Source: Arabidopsis thaliana (lineage: Eukaryota > Streptophyta > Magnoliopsida > Brassicales > Brassicaceae). Taken from it: 64,000 nt of DNA. Of this stretch, positions 21,125 to 37,091 are shown one piece after another (position 1 is the first letter of the stretch; every line of letters starts with the position of its first letter). The position numbers and the translations under genes were made by a program. The stretch covers positions 6,076,001 to 6,140,000 of the forward strand of contig NC_003076.8 in assembly GCF_000001735.4 (NCBI RefSeq). Direction: 5' to 3'. The notes beneath the pieces are model-generated. The model had not been told where the DNA came from. It saw nothing but the letters and a program-made list of their open reading frames with translations, and made no database searches.

Positions 21125-21455
21125 TAACTTATATAATTAATAAATTAAATAACTTTATAAAGTATATCAACCCAATTTGGCCCCCCAAAAAAAAAGAAAG
21201 TATATCAACCCAAATGTTATATGTTTTGAATACATGCACCAAGGTGAAAGATTATGGGAAGGTACTGAGTATATAACCAAACGGACCCGAAAGCCAAAAT
21301 TACTAGGAACGTCTGTGTATGCGTTTATCTTCGGTAACATACAAAGAAAACTCCATTGATACAAACGATTTTCCAGGTTACTTGTTCAGAAAGAAAGGTG
21401 GATACATGGTTATTATGAAGAAGAAAAACACATTCTGGTTATTGTACAAATTGTA
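21125..21455. other. Convergent 3' region of the second defensin-like gene and PIR
   Basis: About 330 bases that must contain both 3' UTRs. TATATCAACCCAA occurs twice (about 21,163 and 21,200), a small local repeat. No gene seen. Confidence 0.55.
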
Positions 21456-24400
21456 TCAGCCAACGGTGCCTTTCTGAGGTAGAGTCTCGAAAGCAGACAC
21501 GGTATTCTCAAACCTGACACGTGGCAGCGGTGCGCCGCTCTGTTTGATGGCACATGCCGTTTTGTCTTCTAGAGGACAACGAGCTTTAAGCATGGAGAAG
21601 ACATGGTTGTTCAGCCTCCGAGCTTTCTTCATCCCTTCCAACAAACCTTCCCATCCCTTTCGTACACATAAAGAAAAAAGATATTCAAATGGAGAATGAG
21701 AGGATTTAAAAAAAGATATGTACATGAAAAAGATATGTAGTGAAAATCTACCTGATGGATTTGTGGATTCCTATGGGTATGTGAAGCAGAGACAGTTTCA
21801 ACCTCAGAGACATTGAGTACTTGGTACGAGAAATCAAACAACTCAAAGTGAAGTTGCTGGCCGAGCAAGTAAATAATGGTGCAACCACCCCAAGCTATTG
21901 AATCACCGAGGACTTCATGTTGAGCTGACTGTGGAGCTGTTATCTCCTCTAGATATCCCTGAGTTCATTGCAAACTTTATATAAGAATTGAAAAGAGAGA
22001 AATGTTGCTGCGATTCAAAAAAGATGTTTTGATAAGGTTTGCGGTTTTGGATGGCTTACAATCTGAAGACCACCGTATATACGGTAAAAATCCTTTGAAG
22101 TTGTAATATCAACGAAGCCAGTCTTTGGAGGAGCACTCCATTTACTGCAATATTTGTCGAGCGACGCACTTGTGAATGCAAGTGTGTATTCAAGAACACT
22201 CCCACCGTTCATGTTTGCCTTGTACAAAAGATCTGCACATATAATATAATACCGAAAAGATTAAAACTGTCACAAAAAAAAGAAAGAGTAAAAAGGAAAC
22301 GGGTGATGAATAGCTACAGCTCTTAATTAACCTGCAGCTTCTGCCTGTTTGGACATGGTATAGAACGCAGCTGGATTAAGACAACCTGGACTTGATACAA
22401 CTGCAGAAGTTGCTGACTTTAAGAGATTGACAAGAGGGCTTTCGCCGTCTTGAGCATTAACTATCTGTCCTTCAGCACCTGGGATTAATCCCAACCATGG
22501 AGCTGTTTGCATGAACCGCTTTGTGTCTACCTCTCTCTGCGTAATAAAGTATTATAAACATATGATAGACTAAATCAGAAGAACTTTTAAATTTAAATCT
22601 TTACAATCTGTCTGACAGGACTGACCAATACGATATCGAGAAGTCCCATTGTATATATCACACTTCCAATTTCCTTTATTCCTCGTAGAACTTCTGATTT
22701 GAGTTCTGACTTAGTGCCCCAGTTTAGTTGCTCTCGTATAAGCTTCATACAACCTTTAAATGAAACACCAAACATATCAGTAAATATAACATCACAGAAA
22801 ATCGAAACACAACAAGAATACTGCAACCGGGCATTAACCTGTAACACCACCATCAAAAGAAAGCAATCCAATGGACTTGGGCAATGCTTCTTGCAATCCA
22901 GAGATCATTGGCTCAAGTGTTGTTATCTGAAAGTTTTAAGACAAAAGAGCTATTTTAGCTGGTTCCTTTGTATAATTAGTACTTCACAAAAGGAATAAAT
23001 GGTACAAAAAGTGCAAATATACCTTATTTGATATATGGTCCAGTAAAGCTCTTATTAGCCAAGGCAATGATCTGGACCCAAGAAGTTTAACTATGGAAAA
23101 TAAATGTGGTATCCCGAAAAATCCACTATGCAATCGTGCAAAACTTTGATGCGCTGCATTTAAGTCCTACCAGAGAAGGAAAAAAATGCATGAGAACAAA
23201 AAATATAATATGAGACCAAAGACACTATAGAGGTAACCACAAAATGGGTCTATAAGATTGTTTCTGAACAAATTAAAAGTACAAAAATGGCCTAAAAGAT
23301 TGTTCTTACTTGAGTGCCACAATAGAAACTAGGCTTAGCAGAAGGCACTGATGGTTTCTGAGTAGGAGGAACTTTCGATGAACGGACAAATCGCTGAGTG
23401 GTATTGCAAAGAATGAAGTTTGGTAGGAAATCACTCTGCATCTCTGACCAAATCTAGCAGGCAACAAAAAAAAAAAAATCAAAGATTGAGAAAAATTAGA
23501 CTCAGGACTTATATTTTGTATGGCTGACCTGTGTAGCAAGTCGACTTGAAAATGAGACAAGAGATATGTTTTCTTGCATTTCATTCAACATGAGACTGAA
23601 AGGGTCTATGGAAAGATCTTGTGAAAGCAATTCATGCGAGTGCTTTAGGATATCTATCAGCTTCTCCAGTTCCTACAATTGAAGAGAGCATCCACTTTTG
23701 TATATTTTAAACGAAACTTGTTATACATACAGAATCAAGATTATGAAAAAGGAAAACAAACTTACCACTACAGCACATAGGTCCTGGGACTCAAAACGGT
23801 CAAAAAGAAACTCCAGATTCTCTCTAAAGATTCTATTCATCCTTTGAGCGATCAAACTTCTTAAATTAATTGTTCTACCAAGTATCTGCATGTCACACCA
23901 AAACTCAGTAAGAAGATTGTTTAAACATGCCAAGCCACACATAATTAGAACCACTGCTTGAAACATAATCTAATCCTATGTTAGGTCATAACAATGGAGC
24001 TAAAGATTCAACTAATTGTGACTTTCTCTATAACAGGAGAGTAGTATTATTATTCACCTTTACTTTTGTCATCTTAAATAACGCAGTAAACCTCACAGGC
24101 TGGATGGAGAACTTTTCACCATTGTCCAAGGCAAAGAGAAATGATGGATCAAGAAGCTCACTGTTGAACTCGACAATGGATGATAAAAGGGTTTAGTTCC
24201 TCATTAGTTAACAGTGAAGGGGGTAAATATATCAAAAACCGTGTAATTAGGTACCTTGCTGACCAACTCTTGTAATATGTGAATATAGACTCCGAGAGCC
24301 TTGAAACAAATATATCAAAACCATGGTCCACCTACAGAAAGAAGACAGGAGACAAGAAACGATAGTATTGTTCAAGGAACCTTTTCATTCAAGAAGACCT

Positions 24401-27400
24401 ATAGGATTATACCTGTTGAGATCAGAATTGAAATCTAATTACCTCAGCTTCAATTTCATCATAGAGGAATCTCTGCCTCAGAACAACCAGAGCTTGTTGA
24501 GCTGAGTCATTATAAATGTCAAAAGGTAGCAGAACACTCTCAAGAAGGCCTGAATTCTGGGCTTCCAGAATGTAGTCTATCAGCATCCATGGTAGTGAAC
24601 ACTCAATCGGGAACTGCAGTAATGAACGTATAATTTGTAAGAACAAGTCAGGGCTGCAGTGAAAACAAAGTGGCAAAATATAGTTATAACCTTTTTGTAA
24701 TTCCGCATACCTGAATAACACGTGAAGACTCCAGGTAAAATTCTCTAAACCACAGGAACCCCAGATCAGTCAATATTCCAATACTTGCTGCAGCCATCGT
24801 AAATTGAAGTTGAGGAGTCAGCTTACAAAGCTATTGATATGGCTCAATAAACCAACCAAAAAGACATTTAAGCATGTGGGTTACCCGAGTAGTCCAATAT
24901 GTGCAAGAAAAAGCTGAGCTTGTAAAAAAAAGTTTCTAATTGCTTTAAGTCATTAACAGGAATCTCAGAGCCATTATTTCCAAAGAATCCCCCTGGCCTC
25001 CTCAGATTTCCACCAGAGACAACCTCATATATCAAAAACTGCAAGCAATGCACCTGAAACAACAAAAAAGCAAGAAGTTCAAGCACTGGATCTTACCATC
25101 TGTTGTTGTACTTAAAATCATCTTGAAATGGACCCAAACCTGTGCTGCTGTTGGGGCAACAGGCCTCGGATAAAAGAAATTCCCTCTGCTTTCATCATTT
25201 CCATGTTGTGAAGATGGCATCTCATGTTCGGGCCTGGTATTTGCCATCCAGTCAGCTGAAAGTGTCCGCATATCAGAAAGAATCCTGAAATGCAACCATA
25301 CATATGATAAGTTAACAATATGCAAAGCTTAAGTTTAAGAGAACATGGACTTGAAACAGAAAGAAAATAAAGGAAAACCAATTCACCTTGAGAGATCTTT
25401 CTTCTTTCGGAAGGTGGTACGCAACATTGTGGCTAACGTGTTCTGTACAAAATCTTGAACTTCGGCATGTATTGTCTCCCATAAAGCATCTGCAACTAAT
25501 GTGTCACAGCGCTGCAGCATCGATCCTACACTCTTTATATAGCCAACAAGTTCTACCAAGGCTTTCCTTTCTTCTGCAGTATAATTGAACCTCACCACCT
25601 ATTTAAAAGAATCCAAAACTTGTTACCATAAAAGATAAAACTTTTCGAAAATATTTCACAAGTATTACCTTCTCGTAATCAGAATATGATCCGGAGGCTT
25701 CAGGAGTCTCTCCTGCATCCCTACATGGGCGAGAGAATTTCCAAGCACATTGCTCCCAAATGCGTGCTGTCCATCTACTTAACAGTTGGAAACCTTCAAC
25801 AACCATATCGTACATGTTTCCTTTGACCTCTCTGCACCATTCAGTATATGCTCCATCGTTTGACTTCAACAGCAATAACTGCATGAAAGCAAGTGAGAAC
25901 AACATCCTAGAGACTCAAAATAAGAACAAGAAAATTGGAGCTCCAGGGATAGAGATAGCTTGAGCACCTGATTCATGGATGAAGCAAATCGGATTGTGAA
26001 ATCGTCATGCTCAGCACGGAGAGCTCCAATGTGATTGACTATCAAATAGTGCCTCTGATATGTAAAATATGTTAAGGCTTGCAATTTTCAAAGCATGTGT
26101 ACGGTTAACAATAATCCAGATAATAGTTAAAATAGGCAAGTAACAGTGAAAATATTAAAGGATATTCTAGCGCTTCACGTGGAGGGAGCTCATGAGGTGC
26201 TGGAAGAGTCAGAAGGCGAGTCTGTGATGAAAACTTTTGAAAGTATACCGACAATTCTTTCAAAATTGCAGCAGGAGAAAGATGGAGATCTGGAAACGCA
26301 GGAATGACAGGATCATTCTGATAGCCGAAAAACACACAACAAATATGACAATTAGCGACTTGGAAACAAGGCTTTGCGGTATATTGGTTGTGAATGCGAA
26401 AACAGGTATAACATGAATCTCAATACCTTGAAAATGTTTATCAATCTGTTGAGTTTTACCCTCTTGTATAAAGCCTCGGTATCTTTCTCAGATGGTGTTG
26501 CTAAGACAACAAGAACAGGTAGAACCCGGAGAAGAATATACCGCTCAGGAAAAAGTAGTGCAAAATCCAACTCCAGAGACTCCACGATGAAGACTATGAG
26601 AACTTGGAGAATATCTTCCACACTGAATTTACTAAGGAATCCAAAAGCTTGCAATATAGTCAAATGGCACAAGGGACTTGAGCAGCATGCATATCTCAGA
26701 TAGACAAACCCATAATAATGTCTTTAACAGCCACACGATGGTGATAAATGTCTGGAAGAAAGGATACTTGTTTACACGGAACATCTCAACGTGCAGGTTG
26801 AGTAAAATAGCCCATCTTGTGCTCAGGAAGATCTGCATACATAAGAACTCACATTTTCATTTACGACAAACCACAGGGGAAGGCATTATCAAATGATTGC
26901 ATAAACAAGCCATGCAAACACCTGCAAGTCGTCTAACTCTTCTCTCATTGTATCTGTATCTTGCCACTGCGCACTGACTTGAGTGAATGTTCTGAAAAGA
27001 GTGAAACTATCTTAAGAACATAAACTAAAAAAAAAAGCTTCTAGGAAACTAATTCAACTCTTAAATAGAGCTTTAGTAGCTGAAAGGATTAGTAACAAAC
27101 ATCGATCTACCTACATTCAAGTGTCCTATTTGCAGAAAATATAGATAGGAAAGATAAAAGTATTATATCTTTCACCTCTTATACCAAGAGAAATCATTAG
27201 GAATGCTAGCTTTAGCATTTTTAAGATGATCCAGCTGAACCAAGACGTCAAGCAACTTTAGCATTGACCTATATTAAGTAAAATCACAGTTAAACTATAT
27301 ACACGAGGAAAGTTAATCATCCAAGGATCTAATACAAAACACAAAATAAGAGTTATAACCCACCAAAGATGTGTGACTGTGGGACCATTGATCCGCCGTT

Positions 27401-28783
27401 CAGGTCTGGAAAACCGCTGCATGTCAGCAGCTAACTGCACAGACAGAGAATATACGCACATTATTTCTGATACAGGAATTTATATAAAACGAGTTGGACG
27501 AGGAAGGATATACACCGCACTTTAGCTGAAGCCGACGATTGCCATCTTTGAATTTCGCGTAAACGGCTCATTTCTAAGTCCAAAACTTGATATGTTTCTA
27601 GATACAAATCCGCTTGACTATGCTTCATAGATTCGGGAAGCTGCATGTATATCATTAATAAAGAAAGTTATGTGTGTTATGGAAGAAATATACACAACAA
27701 CACCCAGCAAGAAGTACTGTATTTGATATTATTTTCAGTAATTTCTATCATTCGCTATTATTTATACAGAGAACTTTGTTGTTGCTTTTATTTTTGCATT
27801 ATAACTGCATTATACTTTGTAGTTCAAAAAAGAGTCTCGTACAGTTGCTACGAGATTTCGAATACCATGAAGAACTAACGCATAGCATAATTCTCAAAGC
27901 TACATTTTATCAGATAAAATGTCTAAAGGTAGATATGCAATGGAGACAAGGAGTGTAGTGATAGATTTCACAAGGACCTGAGGCAGTGCTTTGACACAAC
28001 TTCTATATGTGTATAGAATTGACGCCATCTCTTTTCCTTCTTGTATAAGTGTATTCTGCATATATACAATTGGTTGAAAACTTACTTGAAGTATTCAAAT
28101 ATAACACGATTAACACAACATAACCGTAAAAATATCAAATCGTAATTTAATCAGTCTTTCTAAGATGAGGCAAATGAAGAAGAATAGCCATATACCAGCT
28201 GGTTAAGAGCTTTTGTGTCTTCTGATAGAGACAACCGGTATGCAGCGACGTCACTATATTCTACAGAATAGTAATAAAAAAAAAAACATCTTGATTATTT
28301 GGATTTTATGGTAAAAGAGTGACAAGAGAACAATGAAGCATACCGATGGGACTATCGGTTGCTGCTCTTTCAGCTGAAACCATCACAGCCGGTCCTTGGA
28401 CTTCTGGTTGCTCATCCTATAACCAAAATTCAAAATGCTTCAAGAAAATGTACTAGAGTGACTTCAAATTTTTCAAGAAGCTACTTAAATCTTCAACATT
28501 TCGTTGAAACTTATTTTACTGCTAACTTAGGCAAAGATCCACAGGTGATTAAACAATATATGTGATAATTTTACACGAAAAGGATTTAACAAGAAATAGA
28601 AACAATAATTTCATATCCTTTCTAGAAGAAAATTTTGAAATATGAACTCCGGAAAGAAAATTTGTAGTCAAAAGGATCCAAAGACCCACAATTTCTAAAT
28701 TTTACCAAAATCTAGAATATCGAAGTTACCTCTAAGGAGAATGTGGAAAGAGCTGCGATTGCTTCCTCTACAGGAACCGCCAT
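21456..28783 (-). CDS. PIR: PIR/SRA1 (CYFIP homologue), WAVE/SCAR complex subunit
   Basis: A long gene with roughly 30 short exons. The first is 28730-28783 (MAVPVEEAIAALSTFSLE) and the last ends at the TGA at 21456 after SAFETLPQKGTVG. Joining exons at clear splice sites gives a continuous protein of about 1280 residues, the CYFIP/SRA1 length, with family blocks such as NGPTVTHLW, STRWAILLNLHVEMFRVN, LNRLINIFKNDPVIPAFPDL, RPVAPTAAQVHCLQFLIYE, FPIECSLPWMLIDYILE and APWLGLIPGAEGQ. By family it sits in the SCAR/WAVE complex that receives ROP GTPase signals and activates ARP2/3; loss in Arabidopsis gives distorted trichomes and poorly lobed pavement cells. I did not fix every internal exon boundary. 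Its last exon is partly duplicated at 20149-20440. Confidence 0.95.
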
Positions 28784-29637
28784 TGAGTCACCTGGAAAGA
28801 TCAGACGAAGCAATTAGCAACATTGGGCGACTAAAGGATAAAGCTTTCAACTTTAAGGCTCTTACCCAACAACAATGGAGAGGAGAGGAGAGCTGCTACT
28901 ACTTCAAGTCAATTGATTCGCCTTTCTTCTGATTCTTTACGGACAGAGATCGATAAATTCGCTACTACTCTGTCCGAACCAAATATTTCGCAAAGTTGGA
29001 AGCTTTCTTTTTCTATTTGTTTTTCTGTAACAAAAAAAAAATGTTTCTTTTTGGGTCCTCGTTTGTATTTTCACCTTTCAGAATTTTTCTTTAGTACATA
29101 TTTGTTCAATCCGATTAAAGCTTTGAGAAGAAGCATTACATTTGTGTCTTTACTATGAAGCAAACTTGATGACAGCTAAATCATTATTTACTGATTCCTT
29201 TATCCTCAACCATTTCTTATTTTGGGAAAATACATAAGAGTAATACCAGTAACAAAACAAAATAGATATAAATACAATTTTACAGTGAACAACTACTGAA
29301 CATAAAATAAGTTACTTTGTAGAATCAGTAACAACTTTTAAGGTTTAACCGGAGCCTTAAACCAATCCGGATAAGAACCAGCAGGTGTTGGTGCTATCGG
29401 TGTGAGCATGTAAACCGTTCACGGTTAAGTGTTAGTAGCCTAATGGAAAGGACATGCCGTCTAAGTCTAACCAGAAATTTTTGTTGTAAAAACATATGAA
29501 TTGAGAATGAAACTCTAGAAAAAGCGAAAACTGTCTTGGATTCAAAATAAAGTACTTTCTTTAGCTACAAAAATAGGGAATACAATAAAATGGAGACGAA
29601 GATGATTAGAAGAAGAAGAAGAAGAAGAAAGAGTAAA
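28784..29637. other. Region upstream of PIR and downstream of NOT11
   Basis: Holds the PIR promoter and leader (to about 29,000) and the 3' UTR of NOT11, including a (GAA)n run at about 29,608-29,628. A protein-like tail at 29,338-29,420 on the minus strand is reported as a finding. A stretch at 29,430-29,470 faintly resembles a tRNA but does not fold (see rejected). Confidence 0.55.
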
Positions 29638-33337
<3,700 letters not shown>

Positions 33338-34362
33338 CCCTAAACCTGGATTCCCAAATTCAATTCCCAATCTATCTCTCTGTAGGGATTTTGTTTTCAA
33401 AGTTTCATGCTCTGAAATAGACCTTATACCTCTTTCTCAGTGAGAAGGTTCGAGTCTTTTTGGGAAGGCTACTTTTGGTAATTTGACTTTTCCTCACAGC
33501 TTTATTAACTTTGTAAAGGTTTTTAAGAGTTTTGTAAACTTAGTAATATCTATGTTTTTGGAAATATATTCAAAGGATTAAATCAAAATGAATATATTTA
33601 GTTCATATAATAGGGAGTTTGACAAATATTAAATCTGAAAAAATCAGAAAGTAAATAACAAGAAATATATACATTTTTAGATTTTAAGATTTGATAATTT
33701 AAACTAGATTTAAGATTAACTATTTTAGACTACTTTTATTATTACGTATTTATGATTTTTGTCATATTTTTTAAAGACTTTTGTCGTTTCTAAAAATGAT
33801 TACGTGTTTTATAAGATTTTATGCAAAATGACATTAATGTCTTTTCATTGATATATCCGTCACACAATATATTTAATATAAATAAATTATGTCATATTTA
33901 AAGTCACTTTAAATTTGGTAAAACTAATATCTTTATTTTGGAAACTATATTGATATATGTATGTGTCTTATGAATAAATTTTAGTTTCTCAAAGTTAGTA
34001 TTAACTAATATGATCTAGTACTTGTCAATTAATTGATTGGATTGTGACACGGGTTAAACTTTAACAACTATTTAATAAACCCACTTTAAGAATATATTTT
34101 TTTTTTGCTATTATTAACCAAATTTCTTTTAATCATTGCTATATTTACTTACCTGTTTTTCATTCTATGTCATTGGGTGCAAAATGCAAATACTCTATAA
34201 GTAAATCAAATCAAAACAAGTTTATCCAATTAAAATTTTAAGAAAGAACAAGTTAAATTGAGACTGAGTTATCTTATTTCATACTCTTGTACTCGGTAGT
34301 CGATACATATATCTTGCGAGTGAAATAAACAAAACCGAGTTTCCCACTTCAACGTGTGTGGC
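33338..34362. other. Intergenic region between NOT11 and the GDSL gene
   Basis: About 1 kb of AT-rich DNA with the NOT11 promoter at its left end and the GDSL 3' UTR at its right. No open frame of note and no repeat recognised. Confidence 0.6.
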
Positions 34363-35934
34363 TCATAGGGCAAGAGCAGAGCTAAGGTTCATGGGGTTCA
34401 TATACTTGGTGGTACCGGTCAAGATATGTCGGACTATCATGCGGTTTGCTTTCTCAGTCGGATGAAACGCATCCCAAAAGACGTATAACTCACGGTTCGG
34501 ACACAAGTTTGATAGAACCGTACACAAACCCATCCCATTGTACGGCCCTTGTCCGCAACAAGCAACCTTCGATGTTACAAATCCTATAACATAAATAAAT
34601 AATTGTTATAACCCTTTCTTCTCGACAAAAAGTAGATAATTAGAAAGGGAAAACTAGTGGTAATTACCATATCTTCGTGGAGTGCTTAGAAAATCCTCTT
34701 GCATTTGGTTAGTGTTAGCAGCAATAAACACATTTCTCCCAATTTTTTTGTTAAGTTCATTTATCATTTGAAGTAGCTGAGGATCATATAGAGATGCAGC
34801 TCGTTGTAGCTCGGCCGAGCATCTTCCATTCGACGTACCTGATCTCGCCAGTTCGGCCGGTGCACATCCTAGTGGTCCAGCTCCTGTCACTAGAACTCGA
34901 CCCACTCCAAGTGAATTTAACCTCTACAAATAACACACAATTAAATTGTTTGCAACAATACTCAAATAGTCAAATCATTGCAAGAGAGTGAAAGTTCTTG
35001 AAATCATATGAGTTCAACTGCCTAAGACTATATCATCATTCCAATTCAATTTTGGTCTTACAATAATGAAGCAAATTATAATAAGACTGTTACCACTTAC
35101 CAATAGTATTTTTTTGTATTCAGAAATTAGGAGTCGGACGTAATCCGGTAGAGTGAATTGGCGTGATCTAGCGGAATATGGAAACAAGAAATAGTTGTTC
35201 ACAAAATCGTTTCCACCGACCGTGATTAATACAAGCGCTTGACTCACGAGCCGCTGAGTTTGCGGTTTCCCAATCAAGCGACTCACACGTTGTTGGTATT
35301 GTTGGAAGTAATCGAGTTGTTGGTACATTCTTATAATGTTGATCTGCATGCCAAAATTTATATCTAATAAATAACCGGAAACTAATATGAAAATTTTCAT
35401 TTGATGTCAGACTCGGTTATATATATACTTACGAATTGAAATCCGGTATCATTGAGAATTCCGATACCAGCGGAGGCGAAATTAGCACCGTTAAGAAGAC
35501 TCCGGCCCCTTAGCTCTGGACTAAGGTAAGGTAACGGTGGCTCTTCGTTACCGATTGCCTCACCTAACCAATATTTAACCAGTTTATTATTATGTCTTTT
35601 TGGTAAATAAATAGCTTCTTATGACTAAATATTTGTATACTCATCTGAATCAAGATTACTCTAAACCGGTTTATGAGATTAGTAACCAAACGTAACTGAT
35701 AAGATCTGGAATGTTAAGACCGTTGGAAAACCGGCCGGTTGGTCTCCGAGTTGGAAAATCGATTCCATACGGTGGAGAGTCGGCACGTGCAGTTGTCACC
35801 AGATAGTTGTTGTTGCCACTGTCGACGAGCGAGTCACCGAACACGAAAAAAGCACGTCCCTCCACCACTATCGGACCAGACATAACAAATACTAGGAACA
35901 TGGACATGAATGCTATAACCGTTGATATCGTCAT
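34363..35934 (-). CDS. AT5G18430: GDSL-type esterase/lipase, secreted, 362 aa
   Basis: Five exons, the typical plant GDSL layout: 35697-35934, 35433-35563, 35101-35343, 34668-34923 and 34363-34583; 1089 nt. N-terminal signal peptide (about residues 1-27, [18 protein letters not shown]). SGNH blocks: [15 protein letters not shown] with the nucleophile Ser, [13 protein letters not shown] with the Gly, [14 protein letters not shown] with the Asn, and [12 protein letters not shown] with the Asp and His. Apoplastic or secretory-pathway esterase acting on unknown lipid or cell-wall esters; the substrate cannot be read from sequence. Stop TGA after NLSSALAL. Confidence 0.95.
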
Positions 35935-37091
35935 AAAAGCGTTTTGTTTAATGACTGTGACAAAAATTACAATTGAAATGGAAAACGAAGGAAGGCTGGA
36001 AATTATATAGCTAAGAGTTTTGGTTTCTCACTTTTTCATATGGTTTATTCAAATGTATTCGATCCCGTGTTATGACATATTGACAGCCAAAAAGGTGCTT
36101 CAATTGTTTTTAGGTTTTTATAGTATTGCTACCAAAAAACAAGAACAGACTACTATATTACACAATATTTATTAGAATTATCAAAGTACTGGTAGTCCAA
36201 GGGAATGATAATATTGTACATTTATGTATTATTATCGTACATAAGTTCACATCCTTTTTCTGCTATTGCTATCTCACTGACTACTCTTAACACTTTACTT
36301 AAAAAGACCTGCTTTGGTTTTATACAATTGTTTGTTGTATGTTATAAACTAAATTACGAATCATCAAATACTAGTGTTAAACATTTTCAAGTTAGAACCA
36401 TTTTTTTGTTTGTTTTCCTTGTGAGATTATTTCTCTTTTTTTTTAACATAATGATGAGATCATTTCCATCCAATTGTTATTTAATACCACCTATATCCAC
36501 CTCTCAAGTTTCACAAGAAGGAACGAACGTAAGCGTTGGGACACAAATGACAAAACCCTTTACTCTTTAACAAGAACTCACATGAGGCTTGCGTAATGTT
36601 TATGACAGAACAATGATATTATACTGTCCTAGCGATATTTGGGTTTGATTGAGTTACCAATATAACCCAATTGGCCCACAAGTATCCAACATTCTGGCCC
36701 ATTTGACGTTCAGTATATTATCAGCGTGGACCATCAATCTGACTCCGCGCCACGTCTTCAAGCAAATTAACCGGTTTGGTTCGCGGTTTAATTATGAGAA
36801 TGAGATATACAAAACAGAGTCTTCGATTTCAGAGTTGATTTAGGTTTCTTGATTCTTTCTTCTTTCGCTTCAACACAGTCGAGTGACTCGCCATAGCTTC
36901 AACGCCGACGAAACCCACTATTCAAGGTAGCCAATTTCTTCTACAGAGCAACGTATCGATTTGATTTCGACCTCTTTTTGTTTCTTCTTACTTGCCCATT
37001 ATCTCAATTTGTCACTGAACAGAGATTTAAGTTTTAGAGTTCAAAAGCAATCCTAAAACCCTAAACCCTAAGCTGAGCAAAATCCTTCATA
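35935..37091. promoter_or_regulatory. Divergent upstream region of the GDSL gene and NUFIP, with site II and telo-box motifs
   Basis: The left part is the GDSL upstream region. The right part carries two site II type motifs (GGCCCA at 36,673-36,678 and 36,696-36,701) and a double telo-box (AAACCCTAAACCCTAA, 37,056-37,071) in the leader just before the NUFIP ATG. This pairing is the known signature of plant ribosome-biogenesis and translation genes, and fits a snoRNP assembly factor. Nothing else is seen between about 36,050 and 36,640. Confidence 0.7.

Noticed and set aside
29425-29475. tRNA-like string (GTAGCCTAATGGAAAGGAC...GTCTAAGTC) downstream of NOT11
   Set aside because: It resembles a tRNA D-arm and anticodon region, but I could not pair an anticodon stem, acceptor stem or T-arm.
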